In this document: positions 24,085 to 35,243 of the stretch, one piece after another | How the letters are laid out: every line of letters starts with the position of its first letter | Numbering within the stretch: the stretch's first letter is position 1 | Source: Nymphaea colorata | Taxonomy: Eukaryota; Streptophyta; Magnoliopsida; Nymphaeales; Nymphaeaceae | DNA: 64,000 nt | Reading direction: 5' to 3' | Assembly (NCBI RefSeq): GCF_008831285.2 | Contig: NC_045141.1 | Location: 6,279,224 to 6,343,223, forward strand | Made by a program: the position numbers and the translations under genes | The notes under the pieces: generated by a model | Databases searched by the model: none | The model's input: the letters and a program-made list of their open reading frames with translations, nothing else | Told to the model about the DNA's origin: nothing

Positions 24085-24522
24085 TTTTCAATAAAAAGAA
24101 AAATCACAGTAATCTTAGGATCTAGAGACTTGATCCAACTGTATAGTGGAGCAGTGTTACTTGCTAAACCTTCAAAATATGATCCTAAATCAAGTAAAGA
24201 AATTTGCAGGTATGCGTCTAGCAAATTCCAAGAGAAAGGTAATATATCTTCCATAGATATAGAACTTTTAGCAATTTCTTATGCTTTAAGAGCATTTAAA
24301 TTATTTATTTTAAGAAAAGCTTTTACAATACAAACTGATCGTGAATCAATTGTTAAGTTTCATTCACAGCTGCATAAAACACATAAAAGATTATCTACAA
24401 GAAGGTGGCTTAATTTTAGAGATATTGTAACTCAATATTCCTCTCAGTGCTCTTTTGAGCATATCAAAGGTAAGGATAATAGATTGCTTATTTTGCAGGG
24501 GAAAGATGGAAGCTATCCTTGA
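24085..24522 (+). pseudogene. Caulimovirid RNase H domain (block B)
   Basis: The frame reads LYSGAVLLAKPSKYDPKSS, ICRYASSKF, IDIELLAISYALRAFKLF (catalytic E), FTIQTDRESIVKF (catalytic D) and EHIKGKDN (final H/D motif). These are the RNase H1 motifs that follow RT in caulimovirids and degrade the RNA template. The first aspartate motif is absent on this strand; its counterpart (IQTDGS) occurs on the minus strand near 18590. This suggests that an inversion break fell inside the domain. Confidence 0.85.
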
Positions 24523-25431
24523 ATAAATCTTGAAGACAGTTGACATGTTCTTCGAGCTCAGAAGACAATAACAGAGATTGTTGACTAAGTTCTTTGAAAA
24601 ACAGTCTGATTTTTCGAAGAGCCAAGACATTATAACAGATCACCTCCATAATCTGGAGAAAGAACTAACCTCACTGGTTAAAACAAGTGTGGTTACAATG
24701 GTTGCAAAACCAAGTCCTCAAACGGGTAAAATCGTTGAGGAACAAAAGTTGCTTCTATGCCTAAAAACTGGGAAAGAGAAAATTCAGACCCCTGAGAATT
24801 CAGTGGCTGAAGATAAGTTGCATCTGACTCAGGTAACTGAGAAAGATAAATGATAGTCCTTTGGATTTACAACGGCTGACCTAGTTTTGAAACTTCAAAC
24901 TGCGAGAATTCAAAACCCCGCAGAACTTTTAATGAAAAAGATTCCAAAAAATCCTAAGCTAGTGGATTTGTATGGACAATATCTTTTTGAACTATATAAA
25001 CTCCCTGTGGAAGATCCACAAGGAAATTTCTTAACAAATTTTTCAGGGATATATCCTAGAATTATTTGTTTTCAAGGTACTCCACTTGAATTTGTTGCAA
25101 AATGGTTTAGTTTTGCCTCAATCAGTAATATTTACGTATCTCCTTCCTTTGAAGAGATAAAATTATTACCTCCTAAAGTTATAAAGGCAGTAAAAGAATT
25201 CTTTGTCAGTAATCCGACAGTTTCAAATGAAACTGTTATTTCTTTAAAATTCTTTTCAGCAGGTCCTGAAATTCTTCAAAAAGAAAATGGTCTCTTTAAA
25301 GAAAAATCTAGCCTACACCTAATTTATATTGGGATAGTGGGAAAAAATCATGAGCTAACTTTTGATACAGCTCAAAAAAAAAAGGCTTATCCTTGTAATA
25401 AGGATTTAATGGAAATTATCCATAGGCTTTA
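24500..25431 (+). pseudogene. Caulimovirid downstream ORF (ORF2-like), unknown function
   Basis: Two plus-strand frames follow RNase H: LTKFFEKQSDFSKSQDIITD with Lys/Glu-rich coil-like sequence to the TGA at 24851, then from 24887 QNPAELLMKKIPKNPKLVDL, FLTNFSGIYPRIICFQGTPL and VAKWFSFASISNIYVSPSF to TAA at 25431. I do not recognise a domain. Its position after RT/RNase H and before the promoter is where florendoviruses carry a second ORF of unknown role; the assignment is by position only. Confidence 0.5.
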
Positions 25432-25498
25432 AAGCCATTGTTAAGGCAGTATAAGCCTACATGAAAAATGCTATTTGGTGGCATCATGCCTCCAGTAG

Positions 25499-25931
25499 TT
25501 GTTGTGCTTAATAAGTACTGCTAAAAGAAAGGATCCCTCTTCTTTAGCAAAGTTGCAAGCATTTCAAAAGAGAATCGATATGGGTGACCATACGTGTTCT
25601 CAAGAAAGAACAAAGTTTTACTGTAATCTCATTAAACATGAGAAGCGGACATGCTGTGTCTGTGGCAGGGAAAAAGCTACAGAAGGCAATTCTGAGGAAG
25701 AAAAGATAAAAAATTTTCGAATCGGAATGGTTGAGCCAAAATCAGGCACTACATCCAGACATGGCGGCTTTACGATCAAAAGAGGACGCCAGTCAAAAAT
25801 ATCTTCGGAATCTGAAGAAAGCACATCCTCGTGAGAACTACGTGGATGATAGCCAGGAAAAGAGAAAGTCACTTTTTCTAGAAGATGAGGTTGAGTTGGC
25901 TAACACAACAAAAAAGAAAGCTAAAGCTTGA
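25499..25931 (+). pseudogene. Continuation of the viral ORF2-like region, cysteine-bearing
   Basis: Two overlapping frames (25499-25834 and 25731-25931) look like one coding region with a shift near 25740. The first has a Cys/His cluster (CSQERTKFYCNLIKHEKRTC then CVCGREK) that could bind zinc, followed by a basic segment. The second is acidic, then lysine-rich. The function is unknown. Confidence 0.4.
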
Positions 25932-25949
25932 AAAAGCAAAAGCTAAAGT

Positions 25950-26155
25950 AGGACCATATCGTTACAAGATATGGTGGGCTGAAAGTCGCGTCGAAAGACG
26001 AAATGAAGCCTTATCATTGCAAAAAGACAAGGCTAAAGAAGATTCTTGAGCCTTATTATTGCAAAAAGACAAGGCTGAAGATAAGCTCAAAGATTCTTCA
26101 TGCAATCATGAACCCTTATCATTACAACATGACAAGGTTGAAGATAAGGATAACA
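25950..26155 (+). repeat. Imperfect repeats of about 60 bp upstream of the viral promoter
   Basis: The phrase 'gccttatcattgcaaaaaga' followed by 'caaggctaaagaagattctt' recurs about three times with changes (26010, 26050, 26110). The repeats lie just upstream of the TATA box and could be promoter repeats, though this is inferred from position. Confidence 0.6.
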
Positions 26156-26199
26156 ACATAGTGGAGGGTGCCACTATAAAGATACCCATTGTAGGTGCG

Positions 26200-26330
26200 A
26201 TAAGTGTAACACACAAAGACCAAGACTCCTAATGTGACAAATTAGGAGATAAGGTGGTTAGGGTCCAGCTGTAACCATCAATCATGTAAATAGTAAACTT
26301 ATCCACCTATAAATAAGGGAGAAGGAAGCA
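26200..26330 (+). promoter_or_regulatory. Caulimovirid-type pregenomic RNA promoter
   Basis: The TATA box (tataaataagg, 26308-26318) is followed at about 30 bases by 'gcatgtaaggggcatc', a layout much like pararetrovirus 35S-type promoters. A palindromic 'ctcctaatg...caaattaggag' lies at 26225-26250. It stands after the ORF2-like region, as expected for the circular genome's single strong promoter. Activity is not testable here. Confidence 0.65.
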
Positions 26331-26486
26331 TGTAAGGGGCATCGATCAATCTACTGAGTGATCATAGAGAGCAAGAAAAGAAAGAGAGATTGCCCCCCCC
26401 CCCCTTTCGGGCTTATGTATAATCTAGCTATGACTGGTTAAAAGAGTTGTAACCTCCTTCTGTCCAAAGGAAGGAGTTAGAAGTTC

Positions 26487-26492
26487 AATAAG
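26487..26492 (+). terminator. Polyadenylation signal-like AATAAG
   Basis: 'caataagatgtg' lies about 180 bases after the TATA box. Caulimovirids place the poly(A) signal a short way after the cap site, giving terminally redundant RNA. Confidence 0.45.
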
Positions 26493-26499
26493 ATGTGAA

Positions 26500-27086
26500 A
26501 TTTTTGTGAACAGATCTTGTTGTAAGTCCATTCCTTCCTTTTCTGTTTATTTTCTACTTTCTGTTATTACATTTGAAAGGTCTTATTCTTGCATAGAGAA
26601 TTCTAGGCATTCGCTGACAACTCTTTTGCAAGGATATCATGGTAATGTTCATTTCGTTGTTTAGTCTAAGGGTTTTAGTTTGGTCATGCTAAAACAAAGT
26701 GCTATAGGGTAAAGTACCGCCATGGCGAAAGAAAATGCCGATAGGGAAAATGCCCGCTGAACACAGTTAGTAGGAGTAAGCTCTGCCAAACATCCATGCC
26801 CTAGGCAAGGAATAACAATATTATCCTATATCCTAAAGCTGAATCTTAAAAGATAGGCCTTACATAAGGAACAAATAAGAGATTGAAGAAAGAAAATAGG
26901 AAAGGGAGAGTGTGTCTTCACAAACTTGACTGTTTAAAAGATCAAGCGTCTTTAAAACTTCTGTCTCTAAACCCTAAAGGATAGAAGGAAGGTAATTACT
27001 CAACTCATACCATGAGTGAGACTCAAACTTTCCCATTTTAGTTCAGCAAACCAGTCCCGTCTAACCTTTTTAGGCGAAAAAATGAC
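26500..27086 (+). other. Non-coding stretch, probable viral leader
   Basis: No ORF of note. Sequence such as 'gtaccgccatggcgaaag' and 'aaaatgccgatagggaaaat' with several short upstream ATGs is what a caulimovirid leader looks like, and it lies just after the promoter. This is a positional inference. Confidence 0.4.
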
Positions 27087-27130
27087 AGGACTGGGTCACA
27101 AAATCCGTGTTAGAATTTTGTGCTATTGGT
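27087..27130 (-). repeat. 44-bp inverted repeat, right arm
   Basis: Reverse complement of 23939-23982 with two mismatches. Beyond this arm the sequence passes into the minisatellite. Confidence 0.88.
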
Positions 27131-27139
27131 ATGACTATG

Positions 27140-28712
27140 GAGCGATTTACACCATTCATTAGTTTAGTTATAGTTGATTGAATGAGTATAACTTATTGTT
27201 ACATCTATATTGAATTGTTAAGGCGATTGAAATCACCAGTTTGTATGAATGTAAATGGAAGTTAAACAATTCAATTTATCCATTATAGTTAATCAGATAA
27301 GTTTAACTTATTGTTGCGTCTACATTGGATGATTTAAGAGATTGAAATCACAAGTTTCTATAAATGTGAATGAGATTTAAGCCAATCATTTGATCGATCA
27401 TAGTTAATCTATTGATTTAACTTTTTGTTAAATTTATATTCAATGATTCGAGGGATTGAAATCACAAGTTTGCATGAACATAAATTTAAACCATTCATTT
27501 GATCTCTTATTATTTATCCAATGAGTTCATCTTGTTTTTATATTTATATTGATTGATTGAATGAATTGAAATCACAAGTTCGTATCAACACCAATGGGAT
27601 TGAAGCCATTCATTTGATCCCTTATGGTTAAGCCAGTGTGTTTAACTTGTTGTTGAACCTATTTTGCATTATTTAGGTTGTTGAAGTCATAAGTTTCTAT
27701 AAATATGAATGAAATTTAAGTTATTCAATAGATCCATCATAGTTGATCGAATGAGTCTTAACTCATTTTTGCATCTATATTGGATGATTTGGGTCATCGA
27801 AATAACAAGTTCCAATGAATGCGAATGGCTTTTAAGCCATTCGTTTGATTAATAATTGTTAATCAAATTAGTTAAATTTGTTATATTTATAATGAATGAT
27901 TTAAGGGATTGAAATCATAAGTTTATATAAATATAAATAAGATTTCATGGATTCATTGCTCCATTATAGTTAATCTTATGAGTTTAACATGTTTTTACAT
28001 TTATATTGAATGATTAAAGGGATTGGAATAACAAGTTCATTTGAATATGAATGAGAATTAAATGATTCATTTGATCACTTATAGTTAATCGAATGAGTTT
28101 AACTTGTTATAAAATCTATATTAAATGATTTAAAGTATTAAAATCACAAGTTCATATGAATATTTATGATGATAAAATGTCTTGTTTTATGATTATTGAA
28201 TGGCGTAAAGGATTGGAATCACAAGTGCGTATGATACAAATGAGATTTAAGACATTAATTTCATCACCTATAGTTAATCCAACGTGCTTAACTTACATCT
28301 ATCTTGAATGATTTAAGGGATTGAAATCACAAGTTCGTATAATATGGATAGGATTTCAACAATTCTTTTCATGTCTTATAGTTAATTTAATGAGTTTAAC
28401 TTGTTGTTACTTTTATATTGAATGATTTAAGGGATTGAAAACACAAGTTCATATAATATGAATAAGATTTTAGTCATTCTTTTCATGCCTTATAGTTAAT
28501 ATAATGAGTTTAACTTGTTGTTAATATATATTGAATGATTTAAGGGATTGAAATCACAAGTTTGTATGAATACGAAAGGGATTTAAGCCATTCATTTTGT
28601 TATTTATAGTTAATTGAATGAGTTTAACTTGTTGTTACATCTATATGTTTTTTATTTAAGGGATTAAAATCAGATGTTTGTATGAATACAAATCAGATTT
28701 AAGTCATTCATA
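27140..28712 (+). repeat. Minisatellite of about 110-bp units, some 14 degenerate copies
   Basis: The landmark 'ggattgaaatcacaagtt' recurs with changes near 27226, 27342, 27455, 27565, 27677, 27796, 27907, 28023, 28135, 28212, 28319, 28434, 28543 and 28662. Each is followed by 'gaatgagatttaagccattc' and 'gagtttaacttgttgttac' variants. The period is mostly 108-118 bases (one short unit near 28135-28212). No coding potential. Confidence 0.92.
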
Positions 28713-29692
28713 TATATGCATTTGTGTATATAGTGTTACAACATATAACATATGTTATATGTTATAACGTTTAATTATATATATAATATGAGCGTTATAA
28801 TGTGCAAGCATGTGTACATGAATATATAACATATATATGTTATATGTTATAACCTTTATGTTATAATATATATACAGTATATAGTATACTATTATAATAT
28901 ATACTACATGTAATGAATGTATAACACTATACAAATATATGTTACAATAGAAGTTATACTACAGGTATTATTATTACAGTGTATAACACAATATATGTTA
29001 TATAGTTTTGTATGACATATAAACGCATATGTTATAATTAAATATATATGTACAGCCTTTTACTTATATGTAATATATATACACATTACATTTATATTAT
29101 AGTTATACTAATATAGTGTTATATACACTGTTATAACACTGTAATATTTTTACATTTGTTATATACTATTACAATAGCTTATATAACACAAGTTATACAT
29201 GTTACAATAATATGTATATACTGTCATATACATGTTAGTGTAATACATGTACACCAACATATATATTACTACATGTATGACATTAACATATATATAGTGT
29301 TATAACTTGTAATGTTTTAATATTATAACATGTATTTATACAATATTATAACATGTATTATAACCTATAGTGTTATAACATGTTATAATAATATAACACT
29401 ACAATATTATAATATTGTAATTATGACATTATAACACTATAATATTATATTATAATTTTGATATAACACTATATGCTATAATATTATAACAGTAATGTTA
29501 TAATTACAACACGTGTTATAACACTATAACATTATAGTATTATAATATATAAAACATGTAGTGTTATAATATCACGACAATAGTGTTTTAACACTATTAT
29601 AAAACTATAATATTAATATTTTAACACTACATGATATAACACTAAAATTATAAAACTATATGTTATAACAATAGTATTATAACACTAGAGAA
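28713..29692. repeat. TATAAC/TTATAA-rich palindromic tract
   Basis: Almost wholly A/T with forms of 'tgttataacatata' and 'attataacactataatatta' repeated on both strands, so many short self-pairing palindromes. No gene. Confidence 0.85.
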
Positions 29693-30656
29693 ATGTTAGC
29701 ATATCTCGAAACATATCTAGGAAAAACAACCCGATCACAATGGAAAGCATATAAAAAACATTTTTTCGGAGAACTTGAAAAAGACATAGCAGTAGAAATT
29801 AATCCCTATAACTTTACTTTTAGAATCTAATTAATATTAACCGGTACCAGTCCAAATGCTGGAATGGACGAAACACAAAAAGAAGCTATTTGCAGACTAG
29901 ACCAATTAAGTCTTACTAGCTGGAACTTCATAAAAGAATTTCTTAGAGATTATTATTATACTACTATTTTTGAAAACTATTATAATAATGAAATTGGAGA
30001 TAGACTTTTTAGAAAACTACTAGGAGGGAAAGATTATGTTACACATAATAAACCTTTAATTGTATATCAAAACATAGCATATAGAATTCAGTATGTATGT
30101 AAATGTTTAGAGAAAAAATGTACAGAAATAAATATCTAAAAACAATTAAAAGGCAACCACTCATTCTGTATAAAGACCTATACACCACAAATTTTTGGCA
30201 AATCCATGGACAAGAAACCTAAAAGAAAAATAAAACAGCCAAAAAATATTCCTAAAAGAAAAACAAAAAATATTTCTTGTGAAAATCAAAACAAAAAGTA
30301 CCTTACTTAAATAAAGAAAAACACGTCAGAAAATATAACAAACGTAGAAACTACAAAAACAAACTTTGTTGTATTGTTTGTAATGAAAATGATCACTTAG
30401 GCAGCTGTTGCCCTAAGCTCTTAAATGCTTATACAAAAGAAGCAACATTAATCAATACTACAAATCAAGAATTAATTAATATTGATGAATATGTCAGCGA
30501 AACTGAATCAATATACTCAATTGTCTCGATTGAAGAATATGTTAAGACACAGCTAAGTTCTGATGATGAGTACCCTCTAGTAAATGAATTTACAAAATCT
30601 AATGAAACAATCCTTAACGATTTTTTAGATTTATACGATTCTGATAATGAATCTTG
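29693..30656 (+). pseudogene. Caulimovirid coat protein (block C)
   Basis: From ATG 29693 the frame reads LAYLETYLGKTTRSQWKAYK, then PYNFTFRI, a TAA at 29828, TSPNAGMDETQKEAICRLDQ, LSLTSWNFIKEFLRDYYY and YQNIAYRIQYVCKCLEKKC to a second TAA at 30137. After a frameshift in the basic Lys/Arg-rich part, a zinc knuckle CIVCNENDHLGSC (C-x2-C-x4-H-x4-C) and an acidic tail follow, ending at TGA 30655. This is the capsid pattern of plant pararetroviruses, in which the zinc knuckle binds RNA. It is broken by at least two stops and one shift. Confidence 0.85.
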
Positions 30657-30958
30657 AATGTATACATGAATGGAGTTTCAAAGAAGGCAGTCTAAGCACT
30701 CAATGCTATTATTGCGCAAGATATCCTAGTATGGACAACAGATAGAGTTGTCTTTGTTTTATTGAAATCTATAGATCGTGCCTTCAACAATTAGATCCAA
30801 AACAAAAACTAGACCTCCCAGATAAAGACATAAAGAAATATGATAGGTTCGAAGAATCTAGTTTACAAAGAAGAATTAGAAGGTTAGAAACCTATTGCAA
30901 AAATTTAGAAGAATTCAAAACTAAAATAGAAGATCAGATTAAAGAGTTACAGTTATAA
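30648..30958 (+). pseudogene. Small viral ORF with coiled-coil end
   Basis: It overlaps the end of the coat frame: MNLECIHEWSFKEGSLSTQ, a C-x2-C pair (CYYCARYPS), one TAG near 30748, then a Lys/Glu/Leu-rich segment (SLQRRIRRLETYCKNLEEF, KTKIEDQIKELQL) that should form a coiled coil. Small virion-associated coiled-coil proteins are known in Caulimoviridae; I make this link from shape only. Confidence 0.5.
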
Positions 30959-30985
30959 CACAAGGGAAAAGCCACAGTCTCTAAC

Positions 30986-31771
30986 ATGGCCTTGATGCAC
31001 CAACAAACATTTGAGATAATTGGATTTAAAAATATAGACCAAGAATCAACCCATTTTCATCAACTCTTGGTCAGATGTAAAATAACAATAGGAGATTCGA
31101 TATTAGATGTCCAAGCTCTAATTGATACAGGTTGCACAAACACCATAACAGATCAATCTTTAGTAAACCCACAATATGTCAAATCCCTAAGTAAAGCAAT
31201 AGTGGCAGAAACTATGTCCAGAGCTAAGCTCCAATATAATAATTATATACCAAAAGAACTAGTGACAATCCAATTTTGAACTATACAAGACACTTTAACC
31301 AAAGTTGTCACATGTCCCACACTTTATGTTAAAGCATTCGATATTCAAAACATATTTTGTATTATTAGGTTATCTTTTCTCATTGGATGCCATGACGACA
31401 TCGTAATCTCCAAAATTGGTCTACAATTTTTACAGGAACCCCATGTCCTTTTGGTTCACAATATCTCAATCTTTATCTTCATTCTTCCATACGAAGCATG
31501 GTGGCCCCCAAAAAAACAACAACCCCAAAAAATTGAAACTGACCAATGCACATGTTCGATTCCTGGACAATGTCAGAAAAATCCAAACTATATATGCCAA
31601 ACTCTTCTAGACAATCAGTATGTGTCAACATTAATAGATAGTGAAACAAAAGCACTTTTACATAAGTATGATTGTCTTGTAGAAATTAGTACAGCAAATT
31701 ATGCATGTTCAACTTTCATTCTTGATAATAAAAGAATAATAAACCTACTCGAACATGATCTTACATCATGA
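30986..31771 (+). pseudogene. Caulimovirid aspartic protease region (block C)
   Basis: The frame reads HQLLVRCKITIGDSILDVQA then LIDTGCTNTITDQSLV, a retropepsin-like active site (D-T-G). A TGA at 31277-31279 interrupts it. After this the sequence continues with FLIGCHDDIVISKIGLQFLQ, like the second half of the protease, and an ORF (31451-31771) with a Cys-rich stretch (CTCSIPGQCQ). The expected RT does not follow; the sequence meets block D tail to tail at about 31770. Confidence 0.78.
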
Positions 31772-32239
31772 TTTCCCTTCTTTGAGCTTGATGCCGAGAC
31801 ATTTAATTTCTCTTTTTGCTACTTGAAAATTTTCCTCTGTTTTGGATAATCTGATGTTATGCTTGCCACATATTTCTGCGAAGACCTTGAGGTGTTGTAA
31901 ATGCTCATCCATAGTTTGTGAGACTATAAAAAAAACATCAATATAATTAACAACAAAATCATAACCTCTGAAAATGTCATCCATTCATCTTTGAAACTGT
32001 GATGGTGCATTTTTTATATCAAATGGCATAACCAGCCATTCGTATAAGCCAAGAGGAGTATAGAAAGCCATTTTGTGTATATCTTGTTTGACAATATTGT
32101 TTTGGTGATAACCAGATTTGCAATCAAATTTGAAGAAGATTTTGCCTTGAGCCGCCCTTTGTATCAATACTTCTTTGTTGGGTAAATGCCATTTTATGTC
32201 AACAGTCACACTGTTCAACGGAATGTAGTAGATCACCAT
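31766..32239 (-). pseudogene. Badnavirus/tungrovirus-like reverse transcriptase (block D)
   Basis: The minus strand reads WHLPNKEVLIQRAAQGKIFF, KFDCKSGYHQNNIVKQDIHK, GLYEWLVMPFDIKNAPSQFQ, then an in-frame TGA (31985-31987), DDIFRGYDFVVNYIDVFFIV and HLKVFAEICGKHNIRLSKTE. The PNK...KFD-x-KSG and MPF-x-x-KNAPS-x-FQR motifs are those of badnavirus-side RTs. The catalytic box reads YIDV where YIDD is expected, so the active site is damaged. It is clearly different from the block A RT. Confidence 0.85.
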
Positions 32240-32990
32240 GCGCTTGCATAGTGTAATTCGAACTTTCGAATCAGGCCTTTGTCTTCCAATTCCTATATCT
32301 AAGACATAATTTCTTTTCTGTCAATTTCGGAGCTTACAATTGGTCTGCTCTGTACAAGAATGTTATGCACAGTTGGTATGTGCGCTGTTGGGGAATCTTT
32401 ATCCCAAAATTATAAAGGATGTTCAATATAGCAGGATTTTAGTAATTCTACTACTTGTGTGAATTCAGGCATGCAATCTATTGCCCTGGTAATAGATTTA
32501 TGGCCTTAATGGCCCTGATCCTTTCGACTTCTTCTTCAAATTCGAGCTCTTGCTTCATGATTTGAAGTAGACTCATGTTTTTTTTCTTGACCTCTTTGCT
32601 TCTTTTCTTGTTTTGCGTCCTTTTAAAAGAGGTAGACAAACGCGGAACAACTTGTTGTTCTCTTTCGATCTTGAAAACAATACAGTCCCTACATATGGTA
32701 TATGGGCCTATCTCATCTAAAGTAACTGATCCTAGCCTGATGTCATGTCCGACATGATCGATCTGTATAAAATTTGCACTGATCGTTTTCTCCCATATTT
32801 TCACCGGTACAGTTAGAGCAAAATTATGGAGCCTTTTTTCTTCGTTCATCGTTTCAACGTTGGTACCTTCGTTATAATATAGCCAATTGATAATTGTCTC
32901 TTTCTTGCAACAATTTATATTTGCACCTGGGGTAATTACGAAAACATCAGACAAGGACATCTTTTTGATCTGCTTAATCTTAGAAATTTT
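32240..32990 (-). pseudogene. Block D protease and linker
   Basis: The minus-strand frame 32478-32960 reads DVFVITPGANINCCKKETI, then LHNFALTVPVKIWEKTISAN, FIQIDHVGHDIRLGSVTLDE and IGPYTICRDCIVFKIERE. It has the layout of a caulimovirid aspartic protease (active-site loop, then a GHD-x-x-LG-x-x-x-L second-half motif). The active-site triad reads T-P-G after Ile where D-T-G is expected, so it is degenerate. A Lys/Arg-rich linker follows and leads to the RT. Confidence 0.7.
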
Positions 32991-33198
32991 AAGGCTACTT
33001 TTAGGTGTAAAATTCTAAAAATTGATAGGAGTTGTACCTTTTTCCTATATAGCCTTTGCTACCTTCTCTGAGACTGCCCATTTCTCTTGATGTTTTGGGG
33101 CTACCGGGACTTCATCTTCCGAACAAATTCTTTCATTTTCTGAACCTCATTCTCCTGATTGGGATTCTTTCGAGTCTGTGTTCTTTTCACTGTTGCTA

Positions 33199-33625
33199 CT
33201 ATGAATGATACCATAAGTACTGGTTGATGCGAAATTCACTTCTACACACGGACTCGTTTCGTTCTAATTCAGATTTTGTTTGTATCATGACATCCTTTTC
33301 ATTCTTTTTTGCTACCATGAAAATTCGCCCTGCTGCTTTCGACGATGTTTCTGCAATGCTAATGGTGCTCATTGTTTCATCATCTTCTTCTTCACTTTCA
33401 AGATAGAACACATTTTTATTTTTTAGGCACTCTTTGAACTCTTCCTCATTTTCTATCAAATCCCAGTCTTTTCCTATTTCTGGGACTTCAAACATCATTT
33501 TGATTTGTCGAGGAGCTCTGCTAGGGCATTAATTAGCATAATGGCCCTTCTTACGGCAGACAAAACACCTGTCATCCTTTTTTTTGTCCCAGATTTTTCG
33601 TCTTTTGAAGAATCTTAATTTTGTT
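33199..33625 (-). pseudogene. Block D coat protein C-terminus with zinc knuckle
   Basis: The minus strand reads KKDDRCFVCRKKGHYAN, a stop, then CPSRAPRQIK: a C-x2-C-x4-H-x4-C knuckle with a stop just before the last Cys. It is followed by an acidic tail (ENEEEFKECLKNKNVFYLES, EEEDDETMSTISIAETSS). The order coat end, protease, RT on this strand is the normal caulimovirid order, so block D is one continuous, decayed piece. Confidence 0.8.
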
Positions 33626-35240
33626 GCAGGTCCAAAATGGGAAGAAGCGATGTGCCGAAAATTTCAGAAAATTAACTTTGTTGATTATCCAGATGTGGCA
33701 ATTTTTCAAGATGAAGAACTCATGTACAAAAATATTTATTATTTGTATTTATATAACATATATATATTTGTAAACATATCATAAGATATAATATATATGT
33801 ATTATATATAAGGATGTAAAATATATTTCTATTAATATTATATATTTATATATATAACACATAATATAACAGAAGCAAGGAGAAGAAGAGTATTGGGCTA
33901 AGATGAAAAGATTTGGGATTAGGAGCAAGATGAATGGCTAAGGTGGTGTCACCTTCAACCTGGGTGATCTTCGGTGGTTGGTGGAGCAGTTAGAGGTGAT
34001 TGTGGATTGATAGAATAAGAAAGAAAAAAAAGGGGGCACCAGCGATCATTCGAGAGACTTCGATTCCAGTTTATCGTTCTCTCTTCTATCTTTGATTCAT
34101 GTAAGCGTCTCTCTCTCTCTCTCTCTGTTTCTTGATAACGAACCCTGCGTACCAATCGAAACTGTGCCTCCGGATTATTCGGTTCTTCCTCACTTTCACG
34201 TACCACTTTTTCGAATGCATCTAACAAAAGCTTTATTCACCTGGTTAAGGGGTTGGACTAAAGACCTTGAGATTGAAGAAGGTCAGGAGTTCAATACCGC
34301 CATCGAGTTTTTTGCACTATCCCAGCTTTTCCATTGAAACTGTTAAAGAGAAAAGGAAAACTTTAGCAGGACCCAGGAGGTGGTTTACACATGGCATGTG
34401 CCAAATAGTCTTCTCTAAGGAGACACAAGGCCAAGGGAGAAATAAGATCATCATTGAAAATGGGCAGTCATGGGTTCCACCATTAGTTTGTGCACTCCTC
34501 CTCAAGTAGAAGTTGAAAAGGTGGTTGTACAAAAAAACTTTCTCATTATATTACTTTTTCAAAGTGTTGTTATGTATTATCTGAACCATGCTTCTGTTTC
34601 TCAGAGTAATATCTCAATATATGACCAAAACCAACTGAAAGAAGAGAGATAATGCCATAAAATTTGTTCTATGTAACTAACAGTTTAACGAGTTAACAAA
34701 ATTTCTGTTCAAATCAAAGTTGTGTTCCAATTGTTTGATCATATAACGAACAAAACCAACATTCTTTTTTTGATTCAAAAAGGGGAAGAAAATAAACCTA
34801 AGATTTTGTGGAGATTTAACAACCGTGTTTGCTTTCAGGCCCATTTACAAAGAAACACGGTTTGAAAATTTGACATGGTGGTGCCTACGTCAGACTACAT
34901 CATTGGTCCCAGCTTCCCAAGGAAATCTTTCAAGAACTTGGAAATTCTCCCAGATAACCTTTACTTGAAGTTATGGAACCTGAACAGCAAGAGAATCCTT
35001 CCCCAAATGCGATGTGGTAGATCAACCCTCTACATTTGATGCACAAGGACTCCTTCTCAAGTGGTAATAGCTTTCCTTAATTTACACGTGGGATTCCCCT
35101 CTTTCCAAGTTGAAGTACCTTCTATTCCTCGCCCAATTTTAATTTCTGCCTAATTTTAGAGCAATATTTTCAGTAAGTTTCCCTCCAACGTTAACCTCAG
35201 TCGCCCACCATGAGTCACGCTAGTCTATCACTGAAATCCC
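33626..35240. other. Gene-free stretch
   Basis: Bases 33740-33870 are TA-rich. A CT run lies at 34108-34128. Short frames (34092-34337, 34267-34509 and others) show no family features. I see nothing else. Confidence 0.45.
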
Positions 35241-35243
35241 CAA

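Noticed and set aside
27140-28712. CRISPR-like array
   Set aside because: The units are continuous, degenerate tandem repeats of about 110 bp without conserved short repeats and unique spacers, and the DNA is plant nuclear.
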